Shown here piece after piece: positions 33,082 to 33,231 of a DNA stretch of 33,231 nt (its first letter is position 1; each line of letters begins with the position of its first letter). The translations under genes were made by a program, and so were the position numbers. Source of the stretch: Candidatus Rokuibacteriota bacterium (lineage in GTDB: Bacteria; Methylomirabilota; Methylomirabilia; Rokubacteriales; CSP1-6); NCBI GenBank assembly GCA_003220345.1, contig QHSC01000141.1, positions 1 through 33,231 of the forward strand, given 5' to 3'. The notes under the pieces were generated by a model. It saw nothing but the letters and a program-made list of their open reading frames with translations, searched no databases and was not told where the DNA came from.

Positions 33082-33231
33082 GTGGGTACCAGTAACTCTT
33101 CGAACCTGGGGCGACTCTTGGCTTCGTCACACGAGGTAGTCGCAGAATTCGCGGAGGGTATTCGCGCGATCTTACCTAACGAATACGTCACGTTGATGGG
33201 ATACACGAATATTCAGATGGCAGCGGTATCG
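33082..33231 (+). CDS. Possible start of an unidentified gene, cut by the window edge
   Basis: From GTG 33082 a frame stays open to the edge (50 codons) and reads like protein: NSSNLGRLLASSHEVVAEFA, then EGIRAILPNEYVTLMGYTNI. The same frame is open back to 32980. Base composition is visibly less GC-rich than the rest of the window and third positions are not GC-biased. No good ribosome-binding site. I do not recognise the family, and the frame could be accidental. The rest of the 328-bp stretch from 32904 holds the promoter of the binding-protein gene and nothing else I can support. Confidence 0.3.
   Translation, partial: MGTSNSSNLGRLLASSHEVVAEFAEGIRAILPNEYVTLMGYTNIQMAAVS

Overview
This window is a high-GC stretch from a Gram-negative, double-membrane bacterium. 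The evidence for that is a lipoprotein adaptor next to an RND pump, type IV pilus parts, Tat- and Sec-exported proteins, and BamB/BamE-like folds. The mix of multi-GAF/PAS kinases, orphan ABC substrate-binding proteins and an aldehyde:ferredoxin-oxidoreductase-like N-terminus reminds me of Candidatus Rokubacteria/Methylomirabilota or a deltaproteobacterium-like lineage. That placement is an impression, not a demonstration. I saw no tRNA, rRNA, CRISPR array or insertion sequence.

Left part (1-14.5 kb). A truncated oxidoreductase gene (-) is followed on + by a frame-disrupted type IV pilin-like gene and a frame-disrupted zinc-binding membrane protein. Next comes a complete chemosensory operon (1567-9163, +): periplasmic binding protein, chemoreceptor, CheW, CheA, CheR, CheY, CheD and a receiver-less CheB. 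Converging on it, with 2 bp between the stop codons, is a minus-strand operon (14456-9166): receiver-GAF3-histidine kinase, two single-domain response regulators and a PilB/GspE-type ATPase. Both operons carry the same 27-bp upstream element, TACGAT-N13-GCCGATAA. Its 3' half is exactly the classical sigma-28 (FliA) -10 box at canonical spacing. I infer that this is one co-regulated chemosensory/pilus module.

Middle part (14.6-27.5 kb). This holds a frame-disrupted membrane protein with a BamE/SmpA-like tail, a secreted PQQ-type sugar dehydrogenase-like protein and a large PAS/GAF hybrid kinase. A TetR-MFP-RND efflux operon (-) follows, divergent from an OmpR-type regulator and its sensor kinase (+).

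Right part (27.7-33.2 kb). An ABM-type monooxygenase and an OsmC-family gene are divergent. The OsmC reading frame meets TGA exactly where the family's second conserved Cys-Pro should be. It then continues in frame with a family-like C-terminus, and a perfect 7-bp hairpin lies 20 nt after the TGA, so it is a candidate selenoprotein. After it come a terminator-like inverted repeat, a hypothetical membrane protein, a BamB-like propeller, a Tat-exported metallo-beta-lactamase-fold hydrolase and a Tat-exported sugar-type ABC binding protein. The last ~230 bp are clearly less GC-rich and may hold the start of another gene.

A caution for the whole window: three or four genes need a single-base correction to read through. 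Assembly or sequencing indels are therefore a live explanation for all of them, and a miscalled base could also explain the TGA in the OsmC gene.
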